This document shows positions 29,201-38,318 of a stretch of DNA of 64,000 nt, in pieces. The DNA comes from AP-15 sp963724435 (GTDB taxonomy: Bacteria; Pseudomonadota; Alphaproteobacteria; ATCC43930; CGMCC-115725), in assembly GCA_963724435.1 (NCBI GenBank), contig CAVRUN010000005.1, positions 248,001-312,000 of the forward strand, written 5' to 3'. The first letter of the stretch is position 1, and each line of letters starts with the position of its first letter. The notes below the pieces were generated by a model. The model was given only the letters and a program-made list of their open reading frames with translations. It was not told where the DNA came from and did not search any database. Both the position numbers and the translations under genes were made by a program.

Positions 29201-29662
29201 CATCTGGGTCAGGTTATCGTGGTACAAGATGACCATTATATTCTTAACTTCGGGGGGGATCAGACGCGACCATTGGCGCAACGGCGCGCCAAGAGTTCGC
29301 CATTGCGCGATGTCGCCGGGATGATCCGGTCGTTCGATTACGCCGCGATCGCCGCGGTGCGGCAATTGGCTGAAACTCGCGAAGCCGCTGAGCCGCGCAT
29401 GACGGAACTTGCCGAGGCTTGGCGACAGCGCGCGGTCGACGGCTTTCGCGCTGCCTATCGCAAAGCCATGCGCGGCTGCGCCACCTATCCCGCCAGTAAG
29501 CGGCGGGCGCGGGATATGCTAGTCTTCTTCATGCTCGAAAGGGCGGTTCACGAGGTGCGTACCGACTTGGCGCAGCGGCCGCAGTGGGTCGACATCCCGC
29601 TCCGCGGGCTCCTCGGCATTCTGAATAGATTTGGAGCGGGAGCTGGTGGCTCGGTCAACTGA
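26288..29662 (+). CDS. treS: trehalose synthase fused to maltokinase-like domain
   Basis: This is a two-enzyme fusion of 1124 residues. Residues about 25-570 are a GH13 trehalose synthase (maltose/trehalose interconversion) with catalytic Asp225 (GMRLDAVPYL), Glu267 (LAEANQW) and Asp333 (RNHDELTLE). Residues about 640-1124 match maltokinase (Mak/Pep2), which makes maltose 1-phosphate for GlgE. They include catalytic Asp970 in HGDYHLGQV and the RPLAQRR..SPLRDVAGM block. However, the metal-binding motif, usually DFEGEP, reads NFGGDQ, with Asn987 in place of the aspartate. Kinase activity is therefore in doubt. It opens the operon; glgB overlaps its 3' end. The start at 26288 has no clear ribosome binding site; an ATG at 26351 is possible. 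Confidence 0.93.
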   Translation: MTPPDDAPRSLSFADTAPRPAMASADPLWYKDAVIYQLHIKAFFDADGDGVGDFQGLVQKLDYLQDLGVTALWLLPFYPSPLRDDGYDIADYKNINPSYGRMSDFRTFIREAHRRNLRVITELVVNHTSDEHPWFQRARHAKRGSPWRDFYVWSDNDQKFAGTRIIFVDSEKSNWAWDPVAQAYYWHRFYAHQPDLNFDNPRVFRAIAEVMRFWLDLGVDGMRLDAVPYLIEREGTNNENLPETHEILRRLRRELDQRYGDRMLLAEANQWPEDVLQYFGAGDECQMAFHFPLMPRIYMAVSTEDRYPITDIMRQTPDIPATCQWAVFLRNHDELTLEMVTDRERDYLWNYYASDRRARINLGIRRRLAPLMENDRRRIELLNALLVSMPGTPVIYYGDEIGMGDNVFLRDRDGVRTPMQWSFDRNGGFSRADPERLYLPPIADSVYGFEAVNVEAQSRSPSSLLNWMKRMIAARRARRAFGRGSLRFLYPSNRKVIAYLRCHEDEAILCVANLSRSPQAVELDLSDYKGHQPVELLGRSAFPMIGELPYLLTLQGHSFFWFDLLLSPQQAANLQAPPPEFLTLVMPQGWPDLLRPHNRVQLENEAIPAFLPRQPWYRAGNRRITNAAVRAQGEITRPAQDGAPAETYLATVVETVERGGDRQLYFLPLAEVWSPLGTDLRQTLIPVTVAELRQFRREGAVVDAWSQDGFPLALLDAIVRQASLPMEHGEIRCAQTMNFDAAVIPERLTIRRSEVKQSNNSAFLGEYGVLKLYRQLEPGPHPEIELSRFLVERTGFANSPPPLATIEMTLDDGGGPQQLGLGVLFGFVRNQGDGWTQALNYLTRYLDDALIAADGRSPELPDPDLFFLALARQIGIRTGQMHRALAEQAGNDPDFMPEPITSEDIAEWCSALEINAAEMLSELDRERGRLSQRALERADQLLAAREMLFSAICTLLPSEIDAQKSRIHGDYHLGQVIVVQDDHYILNFGGDQTRPLAQRRAKSSPLRDVAGMIRSFDYAAIAAVRQLAETREAAEPRMTELAEAWRQRAVDGFRAAYRKAMRGCATYPASKRRARDMLVFFMLERAVHEVRTDLAQRPQWVDIPLRGLLGILNRFGAGAGGSVN

Positions 29663-31973
29663 TCCGCGGCACGGAAAACGGGCGCGCTCCGAGCCGACGG
29701 CCTTATCAGGTGGTGCTATCGTAGAAGCGGAGACATTGCAGACGGCGGATAGCGAGCCCGCGGAAATTCCGGCGCCGCCGCCCGCACCCGCATTTTCGGA
29801 TCCGGAAATCGAGGCAATCGTCCAGGCGCGCCACGGCGACGCTTTCGCATTTCTCGGCATGCACAAAACTGCCGACGGCATCTGCGTGCGCGCGATGCTG
29901 CCGCAGGCGCAGCAAGTGGCGGTCATCGACAGCAGCGCCGGCAATGTTGTCGCCGAAGCTGTGCGGGTTCACCCCGACGGACTGTTTATCGCGAGCATCC
30001 CCGGCCGGAAGGAGCCGTTTCGTTACAGGCTGCGGGTTACGGACGGTGTAATGGCCCGCGAGTTCGACGACATTTATCGCTTTCCGCCGGTGCTTGGCGA
30101 ACTCGACCTGTATCTTCTCGCCGAGGGCAATCACCTGGCGAGCTACAAAAAACTCGGCGCCCACCCGATCCTCCATGAAGGCGTCGAAGGCGTCGCCTTC
30201 GCGCTGTGGGCGCCCAATGCAAGCGCGATCAGCCTGGTCGGCGATTTCAACGGCTGGGACGGTCGGCGAATGCCGATGCGGCGGCGTGGTGCTACCGGGT
30301 TCTGGGAGTTGTTTGTCCCGGGCCTACGCACCGGCCATCTTTACAAGTACGAGATCCACGGCCCCGAGGGTCAATTGCTACCCCTCAAGGCCGATCCCTA
30401 CGCCGAGCGGGCCGAGCGACCGCCAAAGACCGCCTCCGTGGTCGCCGATCCGCCTGCGCATGTTTGGCAGGACAGCGCATGGATGGCCGAGCGCTGGCAG
30501 GCGAACGACCGCGAAGCGCCGATCGCGATCTACGAGGTTCATCTCGGCTCGTGGCGCCGCCGGCTCGAAGGCAACCGTTATTTGACGTACCGCGAGCTCG
30601 TCGCCGAGCTCGTCCCCTATGTCGTTGAGATGGGGTTCACCCATATCGAGCTGATGCCGGTCATGGAGTACCCGTTCGATGGCTCGTGGGGCTATCAGCC
30701 GATATCGTTGTTCGCGCCGACTAGTCGCTATGGGCAGCCCGATGATTTTCGCGCGTTGGTCGAGGCCTGCCATCAGGCGGGGATTGGGGTCATACTGGAC
30801 TGGGTGCCGGGGCATTTCCCAAACGATCCGCACGGCCTCGGGCGCTTTGACGGGACGGCGCTCTATGAACATGCCGATCCGCGCCAAGGATTTCACCGCG
30901 ACTGGAACACACTGATCTACAATTACGGGCGGCGCGAGGTCTCCAATTTCCTATTGTCCAGTGCACTTTATTGGCTGCGCGAGTTTCACATCGACGGCAT
31001 TCGCGTCGACGCGGTGGCCTCGATGCTCTATCTCGACTATAGCCGTCCCCAAGGCGAGTGGATCCCCAATGCCTATGGCGGGCGCGAGAACCTAGAGGCG
31101 ATTGCGTTTTTGCGCCGGGTCAACGAGTTGATTTTTGGCGAGTTGAATGGCGCGACCTCGATCGCCGAGGAATCGACGGCCTGGCCGATGGTGTCGCGGC
31201 CGACCTATGTCGGCGGGCTAGGCTTTGGCTATAAATGGAACCTCGGGTGGATGCACGATACCCTGAGATATATGTCGACCGATCCGATTTTTCGCAAATA
31301 CCATCACAATGATCTGAGTTTCGGTCTTCTCTACGCGTTTCATGAAAATTTTATATTGGCATTGAGCCATGACGAGGTTGTACACGGCAAGGGTTCGCTG
31401 ATCAGCAAGATGCCGGGTGATCGCTGGCAGCGCCTCGCCAATTTGCGCGCCTATTACGGTTTCATGTGGACCCATCCCGGCAAGAAATTGCTGTTCATGG
31501 GCTGTGAATTCGGCCAAGAGCGCGAATGGAACCATGATATCGGGCTCGACTGGCATCTGCTCGACGATCCACTGCATGACGGGCTGCGCCGCGTAGTGCG
31601 TGATCTGAACCATCTCTACCGCAGCACCCCCGCACTGCATCGCCTCGATTGCGACCCCGACGGATTCCAGTGGGTCGACGTCGCCAATTCCGAACAGAGC
31701 GTGGTTTCCTATCTGCGCCGCGGCCGCGGCCCGCATGAGCTTGCTGTCGTCGTGTGCAATTTTACTCCGGTGCCACGTGAGAATTACTGGATCGGCGTGC
31801 CCCATGGGGGACGGTATCGCGAGCGCATTAATACTGATGCTGTCGAATACGGCGGCAGCGGCATCGGCAATGCGGGCGAAGTTCATGCGGAGTCGCGCCA
31901 ACTTCATGGCCATTCACACGCGATTTGTTTGCAGCTGCCGCCGCTCGCCACGCTGATTTTTACCGCTGATTGA
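29646..31973 (+). CDS. glgB: 1,4-alpha-glucan branching enzyme
   Basis: GlgB makes alpha-1,6 branches in glycogen. From the GTG at 29646 the order is a roughly 50-residue proline/alanine-rich N-terminal extension, an N1 module, a CBM48 module (WAPNASAISLVGDFNGWDG) and the GH13 barrel. Catalytic residues are Asp455 (IRVDAVASMLYLDYSR), Glu508 (IAEES) and Asp576 (LSHDEVVHGKGSL), spaced exactly as in E. coli GlgB (53 and 121 residues apart). The gene overlaps the treS stop; TTG at 29631 is the alternative start, and GTG is preferred because GGAGCGGGAG lies just before it. In GlgE-type systems branching follows maltose 1-phosphate polymerisation, but no glgE is seen here. Confidence 0.95.
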   Translation: MARSTDPRHGKRARSEPTALSGGAIVEAETLQTADSEPAEIPAPPPAPAFSDPEIEAIVQARHGDAFAFLGMHKTADGICVRAMLPQAQQVAVIDSSAGNVVAEAVRVHPDGLFIASIPGRKEPFRYRLRVTDGVMAREFDDIYRFPPVLGELDLYLLAEGNHLASYKKLGAHPILHEGVEGVAFALWAPNASAISLVGDFNGWDGRRMPMRRRGATGFWELFVPGLRTGHLYKYEIHGPEGQLLPLKADPYAERAERPPKTASVVADPPAHVWQDSAWMAERWQANDREAPIAIYEVHLGSWRRRLEGNRYLTYRELVAELVPYVVEMGFTHIELMPVMEYPFDGSWGYQPISLFAPTSRYGQPDDFRALVEACHQAGIGVILDWVPGHFPNDPHGLGRFDGTALYEHADPRQGFHRDWNTLIYNYGRREVSNFLLSSALYWLREFHIDGIRVDAVASMLYLDYSRPQGEWIPNAYGGRENLEAIAFLRRVNELIFGELNGATSIAEESTAWPMVSRPTYVGGLGFGYKWNLGWMHDTLRYMSTDPIFRKYHHNDLSFGLLYAFHENFILALSHDEVVHGKGSLISKMPGDRWQRLANLRAYYGFMWTHPGKKLLFMGCEFGQEREWNHDIGLDWHLLDDPLHDGLRRVVRDLNHLYRSTPALHRLDCDPDGFQWVDVANSEQSVVSYLRRGRGPHELAVVVCNFTPVPRENYWIGVPHGGRYRERINTDAVEYGGSGIGNAGEVHAESRQLHGHSHAICLQLPPLATLIFTAD

Positions 31974-32064
31974 TCCGCAGAGGCTTAATCGGGAACCGTG
32001 ATGACGAGCACCTTGCCGTTCTACCAATCCGCTCTTTGCCTCTTCGCGGTGTGCTGACAACGCG

Positions 32065-34344
32065 ATGCCCGCTCCGAGAAAGGTCTGGCCCGGCAAGCCA
32101 TATCCGCTTGGCGCGACGTGGGATGGCAAGGGCGTGAATTTTGCCCTGTTTTCCGCCCATGCCGAAAAAGTCGAGTTGTGCCTGTTTGATCGTAGCGGCC
32201 TGCGCGAAGAAGCGCGCATCGTCATGCCCGAATATACCGATGAAGTCTGGCACGCGTATTTGCCCGATGCGCGGCCCGACCTGCTCTACGGATATCGGGT
32301 TTACGGGCCCTACGACCCGATCAACGGGCACCGCTTCAATCCCAACAAGTTGCTGATCGACCCTTATGCCAGATCATTGAATGGCCGTCTGCGCTGGTCC
32401 GATGCGGTTTTCGGTTATCGCATCGGCAGCCCGCGCGAGGATTTGGCGATGGACCGGCGCGACAATGCGCGGTTCATTCCGAAATGCCGGGTCATCGAGC
32501 CCGCCTTTACCTGGGGTGAGGAACGGCGCCCGCAGATCCCGTGGGAAGAGACGATCATCCTCGAACTCAGCGTTCGCGGCATTACCCAGCGACATCCCGG
32601 CGTCACTCCCGAGCACCGCGGCAGTTTCGCCGGTCTCGCCTCACCGGCGATGATCGACTATCTGCTCGAACTCGGGGTCACTGCTGTGGAGCTGTTGCCG
32701 ATCCATGCCGCAGTCGATGACCGCCATCTAATCGACAACGGACTGACCAACTATTGGGGTTACAATACAATAGGTTTTTTTGCGCCGGATCCGCGTTTGC
32801 TGTCGACCGAGTCGATTGCCGGCTTTAAGACAATGGTCAAGCGTCTTCACGACGCGGGGATCGAAGTGCTGCTCGATGTCGTTTACAATCATAGCGGGGA
32901 GGGCAACCATCTCGGTCCAACCTTGGCCTTTCGGGGAATAGACAATGCTTCGTATTACCGGTCGGATGCCGATCGACGATTTTATCAGGACTTCACGGGT
33001 ACCGGGAATTCGTTGAACCTCGATCATCCCCGGGTATTAGCTTTGGTCATGGACTCTCTGCGTTACTGGGCGACGGAGATGCACGTCGACGGCTTCCGCT
33101 TCGATCTCGCTCCGACTTTGGCGCGCGAGAATGGTGAATACAGCCAGGGGAGCGCATTTTTCGATGCGGTTGGCCAGGATCCGGTTATGGCGGGACTAAA
33201 GCTAATTGCAGAGCCCTGGGATCTCGGCCCGTACGGCTATCAGCTCGGCAATTTTCCGCCCGGATGGGCCGAATGGAACGCCCAGTATCGCGATACACTG
33301 CGCCGCTTCTGGAAGGGTGACCAGGGTCTCGTCGCCGATGTTGCGTCGCGCGTCGCGGGCTCCTCCGACATCTTTGGTTATCGCGGCCGCCGTCCCTGGG
33401 CCAGCATCAATTTCATTACCGCCCATGACGGTTTCACATTACAGGATCTCGTCGGCTACAACGAAAAGCACAACGAAAGTAACCGTGAAGCGAATCGCGA
33501 CGGTCACGACGGCAATTTTAGCTGGAATTGCGGGGTCGAGGGTCCGACTGACGATCCCGAGATCATTGCACTGCGCGACCGCCAAAAACGTAGTATGCTG
33601 GCGAGCCTTCTCGTGTCATTGGGCGTGCCGATGCTGCTTGCCGGCGACGAGATCGGGCGCACACAGCAAGGCAACAACAACGCCTATTGCCAGGATAACG
33701 AGATTTCTTGGACGCAGTGGGAGAATATTCGCCCGCAAGAGCAAGAACTGCACCATTTTGTCAGCTATCTGATCCACCTGCGGCGGCGTCATCGGGTATT
33801 TTCACGCCCGCGCTTTTTCCGCGGCGAAGTGCTGTCCGAAGCCGGCGTCAAGGACATCACCTGGTTTACGCCCGCCGGAGAAGAAGCAGCGGCCGAGGAT
33901 TGGAGTAACCCGGTGGCATTGTCGCTCGGCTATGTGCTGAGCGGTGCCGCGGGCGAATTCTTTACCCCGGGGGGGCAGCGCGACATCGACGAGAGTTTTC
34001 TCGTCATGATGAACGCATATTACGGCGATCTCGATTTTCATATTCCGCAATTGGCGGCGCCGATGTCCTGGGAACCTTTGGTCGATACCTCGCGGCCAAG
34101 TGGGCGCGTCGAAGACGGACGGACCTACGCGCCCGGCGATGTTTATCATCTCCAAGCGCACTCTTTCGCATTGTTCATCAACCGGGCGCGGCGCACCGAA
34201 ATCGCGGCAACCGCTCCCGCCGTTGCGGATGAACCGGAAGCCGCAATCGTCGAGCCGTCGGGCGAAGTTGATGAGGACCGGCGCGGCTTCTATTTTTCTT
34301 CCGCCGGCGCGGAAGTGGGAGAGGAAGATGAATCGCCGCCATAA
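32065..34344 (+). CDS. glgX: glycogen debranching enzyme
   Basis: GlgX hydrolyses alpha-1,6 branches of phosphorylase- or amylase-trimmed glycogen. It begins with the CBM48-like segment (PLGATWDGKGVNFALFSAHA), and the GH13 core carries HVDGFRFDLAPTLARE (nucleophile), LIAEPWDLGPYGYQ (acid/base) and ITAHDGFTLQDLVGYNEKHN, all standard for GlgX/isoamylase. The 759 residues exceed E. coli GlgX by about 100, mainly an acidic, alanine-rich tail after residue 700. The last 17 bases overlap the start of treZ. It lies 91 bases after glgB. Its branch products are substrates for MalQ and TreY. Confidence 0.95.
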   Translation: MPAPRKVWPGKPYPLGATWDGKGVNFALFSAHAEKVELCLFDRSGLREEARIVMPEYTDEVWHAYLPDARPDLLYGYRVYGPYDPINGHRFNPNKLLIDPYARSLNGRLRWSDAVFGYRIGSPREDLAMDRRDNARFIPKCRVIEPAFTWGEERRPQIPWEETIILELSVRGITQRHPGVTPEHRGSFAGLASPAMIDYLLELGVTAVELLPIHAAVDDRHLIDNGLTNYWGYNTIGFFAPDPRLLSTESIAGFKTMVKRLHDAGIEVLLDVVYNHSGEGNHLGPTLAFRGIDNASYYRSDADRRFYQDFTGTGNSLNLDHPRVLALVMDSLRYWATEMHVDGFRFDLAPTLARENGEYSQGSAFFDAVGQDPVMAGLKLIAEPWDLGPYGYQLGNFPPGWAEWNAQYRDTLRRFWKGDQGLVADVASRVAGSSDIFGYRGRRPWASINFITAHDGFTLQDLVGYNEKHNESNREANRDGHDGNFSWNCGVEGPTDDPEIIALRDRQKRSMLASLLVSLGVPMLLAGDEIGRTQQGNNNAYCQDNEISWTQWENIRPQEQELHHFVSYLIHLRRRHRVFSRPRFFRGEVLSEAGVKDITWFTPAGEEAAAEDWSNPVALSLGYVLSGAAGEFFTPGGQRDIDESFLVMMNAYYGDLDFHIPQLAAPMSWEPLVDTSRPSGRVEDGRTYAPGDVYHLQAHSFALFINRARRTEIAATAPAVADEPEAAIVEPSGEVDEDRRGFYFSSAGAEVGEEDESPP

Positions 34345-36136
34345 GGCGCCGTTTGGCGCCGAGGTGGAACGGGACGGCATACGCTTTCGCCTGTGGGCGC
34401 CGCGAGCTGCCGCGGTTTCACTGCGGTTGGAGGGTGATCGATCCGCTGATCTGCTGATGGAAAAAGAGGAAGACGGCGTCTTTGTCTTGAAAACTGCCGC
34501 CGCCCGGCCCGGTACCCGGTACTGTTATGTTGTCGACGGCAACGCCTACCCCGATCCGGCGTCGCGCCGCCAGCCCGAAGGGGTTCATGGGCCCAGCGAA
34601 GTCGTCGACCCGAATGCCTACAACTGGAGCGACGATGATTGGCCGGGACGTGCGTGGGAAGAGATCGTTCTGTACGAACTTCATCTCGGCACCTTTTCCG
34701 AAAGCGGCGATTTCGCGGGCGCCGTGCCGCATCTCGATCATCTGTGCCGGCTCGGCGTTACCGCAATCGAGTTGATGCCGATTGCCGAATTTCCCGGTCG
34801 CCGCAACTGGGGTTATGACGGCGTCTTCCCCTACGCCCCGTCGTCGCGCTACGGCCACCCCGAGGAGCTGAAATCACTAATTGAGGCGTGCCATTCGCGC
34901 GGGCTCGCGATCTTGCTCGATGTGGTTTACAATCATTTCGGCCCAGAGGGAAATTACCTGCCGGCGATCGCGCCAGACTTCTTTACCGAGCGCTACCGCA
35001 CGCCGTGGGGAGCCGCGATCGATTTCGCCGCCTCGCATAACCGGGTAGTGCGCGACTACTTTGTCCACAATGCACTTTATTGGCTCGAAGAATACCATTT
35101 CGACGGGCTGCGCTTTGATGCGGTGCACGCAATTTATGATGACAGCCACCCGGACATTGTCGCCGAGATCGGGGAAACCATCCGCCGCCAGCTTCCCGAC
35201 CGCGAAATCCATCTGGTTCTCGAAAATGACCGCAACGAGGCCCGCCTACTGACGCGCCGCAACGGCCGGCCGGAGCGTTTTACCGCTCAATGGAATGATG
35301 ATCTGCACCATTCTTTGCACGTGCTGATCACAGGAGAAACAGCCGGCTATTACCAGGATTACGCTGGCGACCCCGCGGCCAGTCTCGCCCGGGCCTTGGC
35401 CGAAGGATTTGCCTACCAGGGCGAGCCCTCGCCGTTTCGCGACGGCAAGCCGCGGGGCGAACCCTCCGCCGGTTTGCCGCCAACCGCTTTTGTGGCCTTT
35501 CTGCAGAACCACGATCATATCGGCAATCATCCGTTCGGGACCCGCCTCGCCGCCCGGGCGTCGGAGGCAGCGTTGCACGCCGGCCTGGCGATCATGCTGC
35601 TGTCACCCCAAATCCCGCTGTTGTTTATGGGCGAGGAATGGGCCAGTCAGCGCCCGTTCGCCTTTTTCTGCGATTTTGAACCGCAACTGGCGCAATCGGT
35701 GCGGGAGGGGCGGCGCCGCGAGTTCGCCCACTTCCCGGAATTCGGCGACGAGGCTGCGCGCGAGTGCATCCCTGACCCGACCGCCAAAACAACCTTTGAC
35801 ATGTCGAAGCTCGATTGGGACGAGCCCTCGCAAGCCCATCATGCCATTTGGCTGGCTCGTTACCGGGCACTGATCGAACTGCGCATGCGGGAGATTGTAC
35901 CGCATCTCGCCGACATGCCGGGCCATGCCGGTTCCTATCAGATACCAGGCCCGCGGCAAGCCACTGTCGAATGGCAGCTCGGCTCCGGAAATCGGCTGCT
36001 GCTGATGGCGAATTTTTCCGATCGTTCGATGCCGTCACCTGACGCTGACCAAGGCTGGCGATTGTTATACTCGTCACAAGCGCCGGGGGCCCCTATGTCG
36101 GCTAGTTTCTTTGTGACTGGTCCGGCGGTCGAATGA
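34328..36136 (+). CDS. treZ: malto-oligosyltrehalose trehalohydrolase
   Basis: TreZ cuts free trehalose from the end of malto-oligosyltrehalose made by TreY. The protein has the N-terminal beta domain (FRLWAPRAAAVSL), the barrel nucleophile region GLRFDAVHAIYD, acid/base VLENDRNEA, and LQNHDHIGNHPFGTR. ATG at 34328, preceded by GGGAGAGGAAG, overlaps the glgX stop by 17 bases, so translation is probably coupled; in-frame starts further upstream lie inside glgX. Length of 602 residues is normal. malQ follows after one base. Confidence 0.95.
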   Translation: MNRRHKAPFGAEVERDGIRFRLWAPRAAAVSLRLEGDRSADLLMEKEEDGVFVLKTAAARPGTRYCYVVDGNAYPDPASRRQPEGVHGPSEVVDPNAYNWSDDDWPGRAWEEIVLYELHLGTFSESGDFAGAVPHLDHLCRLGVTAIELMPIAEFPGRRNWGYDGVFPYAPSSRYGHPEELKSLIEACHSRGLAILLDVVYNHFGPEGNYLPAIAPDFFTERYRTPWGAAIDFAASHNRVVRDYFVHNALYWLEEYHFDGLRFDAVHAIYDDSHPDIVAEIGETIRRQLPDREIHLVLENDRNEARLLTRRNGRPERFTAQWNDDLHHSLHVLITGETAGYYQDYAGDPAASLARALAEGFAYQGEPSPFRDGKPRGEPSAGLPPTAFVAFLQNHDHIGNHPFGTRLAARASEAALHAGLAIMLLSPQIPLLFMGEEWASQRPFAFFCDFEPQLAQSVREGRRREFAHFPEFGDEAARECIPDPTAKTTFDMSKLDWDEPSQAHHAIWLARYRALIELRMREIVPHLADMPGHAGSYQIPGPRQATVEWQLGSGNRLLLMANFSDRSMPSPDADQGWRLLYSSQAPGAPMSASFFVTGPAVE

Positions 36137-36137
36137 C

Positions 36138-38318
36138 ATGACCGACCGCAACACGCTCGTGCGGCTCGCCGGGCTCGTTGGCATCGAGGCGCGCTACACC
36201 GACGCGCTCGGCCAAACTCGCGATGCCTCGGACGAGACTCTGTTGGCCCTGACGGCCGCCTTCGGCCTGCCGGAAGACCCGGCGGAGGCCGCGGCCGAGA
36301 TCGAAGAACGCGAGCGGACAGCACCTCTCGGGCTCGGGCCCGTGCACATTCTGCATGCCGAAGATCCCAACCCCGGCATCGCGGTGCGGCCGTCCGCTTC
36401 GGCGCGCGAGATCGCCTGGACTTGCCGTTGCGAGGACGGCGATGAGAAACGCGGCCGATCGGCGCTCGACAGCGAAGCCGGGAAAGCCTCGACTACGCTG
36501 TCGATCCCGGCCGGATTGCCCCTCGGATATCACCGGCTAGCGGTCGAGGCCGGCGATGCTGCGGCCGAACTCGACCTGATCGTCGCTCCTGCTGCCTGTT
36601 ATCTGCCCGCGCAGCTGGCGGATGGCCGCAGCTGGGGCTTGACCTGTCAACTATACGGCATCCATAGCGCCCATGATTGGGGGATCGGCGATTTCACCGA
36701 TTTGGCCGAAATGTCGGCTGCCGCTGGGGCATGTGGCGGCGCAGTGCTCGGCATTAATCCGCTGCATGCCCTCTTTGCTGCGGAGCCGCTGCACTACAGT
36801 CCGTATTCGCCGTCCAACCGCCAATGGCTCGACTATCTCTACATCGATGCGATGGCAGTGCCCGGTTTTGCCGAGGACGCAACCGTGCAAGAGCTGGTGC
36901 ACAGCCAATGGTTTGGCGCCACGCATTGGGCGGCGCGATCGGCAGTACTGGTAGATTATGGCGCTGTCGGCGCCTGCAAGCGCGCGGTTCTGGAACCGCT
37001 TTACCGCCGCTTCCGGGAGCATGATCTGGCTGAGAATGGAACCGCACGCACCGCACTGGGATGGTCGTTTCGCCAATTTCAGCAAAGAGGTGGCAAGTCA
37101 CTCGCCGATTATGCGGTGTTCGAAGCACTCCACGAACATCATTGCAAGGAAAGGCGAGGATTTTCATGGCGCAGCTGGCCGCCGCCTCTGCGCGACCCGC
37201 GTTCGCGCGAAGTCTCGGCTTTCGCTGCCGCGAATTGCGAGCGGGTTGAATTCTTCGAATATCTTCAATGGGAAGCCGACCGTCAGCTAGCGGTCGCAGC
37301 AGGGGCGGGCAGGGCGGCTGGACTTTCTATAGGGTTGTACCGCGATCTCGCGGTTGGCGCCGACCCGAATGGCGCAGAGGCCTGGGCAGATCAGAGCTTG
37401 GTCGCGCCCCAGGCCTCGATCGGCGCCCCGCCCGATATACTCAACCGCGCCGGCCAGAATTGGGGATTGGCGCCGATCAATCCGCTGATATTACGCAATC
37501 AGGGATTTGGCCCGTTTATCGACTGCGTGCGCGCCAATATGCGCCATGCCGGGGTTTTGCGAATTGACCATGTTATGTCGCTGAACCGGCTCTACTGGAT
37601 CCCGAACGGAATGGAGCCGACCCAGGGCGCCTATGTAAACTATCCGCTGAAGGATCTGCTGCGTCTTGTGGCATTGGAGAGTTGTCGCCAGCATTGCGCA
37701 GTGGTCGGCGAGGATCTCGGCACGGTTCCTGCCGGGTTCCGCGAGACTATGCGAGCAGCGAATGTCCTGTCTTATCGCATCATGGTGTTCGAGCGTCACG
37801 AGGACGGTCGCTTTCTCGCACCCGAGGAGTACCCGCCGCTCGCCGCCGCCTCGGCCGCAACCCATGATCTCGCGACCCTCGAAGGGTACTGGCTTGGCCG
37901 CGACATTGCCTGGCGCCGACAACTCAAGCTTTACCCCGATGACGCGGCCGAAGCCGCGGACGCCAATGAACGCATCCGGGATCGTCACCTGCTGCTTGAT
38001 GCATTGATCGCCGAGGGCCTGCTCACCGAAAGCGACCGTTCGCGGTTCCTGCCAGATGATAGCGAGCCGGTTTTTGGTGGCGCGCTCGGGGATGCGATCC
38101 AGCGCTATCTCGCCCGCTCGCAAGCCCGATTGATGCTGGTGCAAATCGAGGATATTGCCGGCGAAACCGAGCAGGCGAACCTGCCGGGCACTACCGATGC
38201 ACACCCGAACTGGCGCCGCCGCTTGAGCCGGACCCTAGAAGAAATCATTGAGGGCGGCGAGTTGCGTCGCATGGCGGGATTGGTCGAAGAAGAGCGTCCG
38301 CTCTCGGCGGGTTTATGA
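36138..38318 (+). CDS. malQ: 4-alpha-glucanotransferase (amylomaltase)
   Basis: MalQ (GH77) moves glucan segments between maltodextrins, remodelling chain lengths for TreY and other enzymes. The N-terminal 150 residues form the extra beta domains seen in long bacterial MalQ. The catalytic part has GVLRIDHVMSLNRLYWIP (nucleophile), VVGEDLGTVP (acid/base) and ATHDLATLEGYWLGRDI. The 250s-loop region PPDILNRAGQNWGLAPINP is intact. At 726 residues it is full length. It starts one base after treZ and its stop overlaps the treY start in ATGA, so it sits in the middle of a tightly coupled treZ-malQ-treY block. Confidence 0.95.
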   Translation: MTDRNTLVRLAGLVGIEARYTDALGQTRDASDETLLALTAAFGLPEDPAEAAAEIEERERTAPLGLGPVHILHAEDPNPGIAVRPSASAREIAWTCRCEDGDEKRGRSALDSEAGKASTTLSIPAGLPLGYHRLAVEAGDAAAELDLIVAPAACYLPAQLADGRSWGLTCQLYGIHSAHDWGIGDFTDLAEMSAAAGACGGAVLGINPLHALFAAEPLHYSPYSPSNRQWLDYLYIDAMAVPGFAEDATVQELVHSQWFGATHWAARSAVLVDYGAVGACKRAVLEPLYRRFREHDLAENGTARTALGWSFRQFQQRGGKSLADYAVFEALHEHHCKERRGFSWRSWPPPLRDPRSREVSAFAAANCERVEFFEYLQWEADRQLAVAAGAGRAAGLSIGLYRDLAVGADPNGAEAWADQSLVAPQASIGAPPDILNRAGQNWGLAPINPLILRNQGFGPFIDCVRANMRHAGVLRIDHVMSLNRLYWIPNGMEPTQGAYVNYPLKDLLRLVALESCRQHCAVVGEDLGTVPAGFRETMRAANVLSYRIMVFERHEDGRFLAPEEYPPLAAASAATHDLATLEGYWLGRDIAWRRQLKLYPDDAAEAADANERIRDRHLLLDALIAEGLLTESDRSRFLPDDSEPVFGGALGDAIQRYLARSQARLMLVQIEDIAGETEQANLPGTTDAHPNWRRRLSRTLEEIIEGGELRRMAGLVEEERPLSAGL

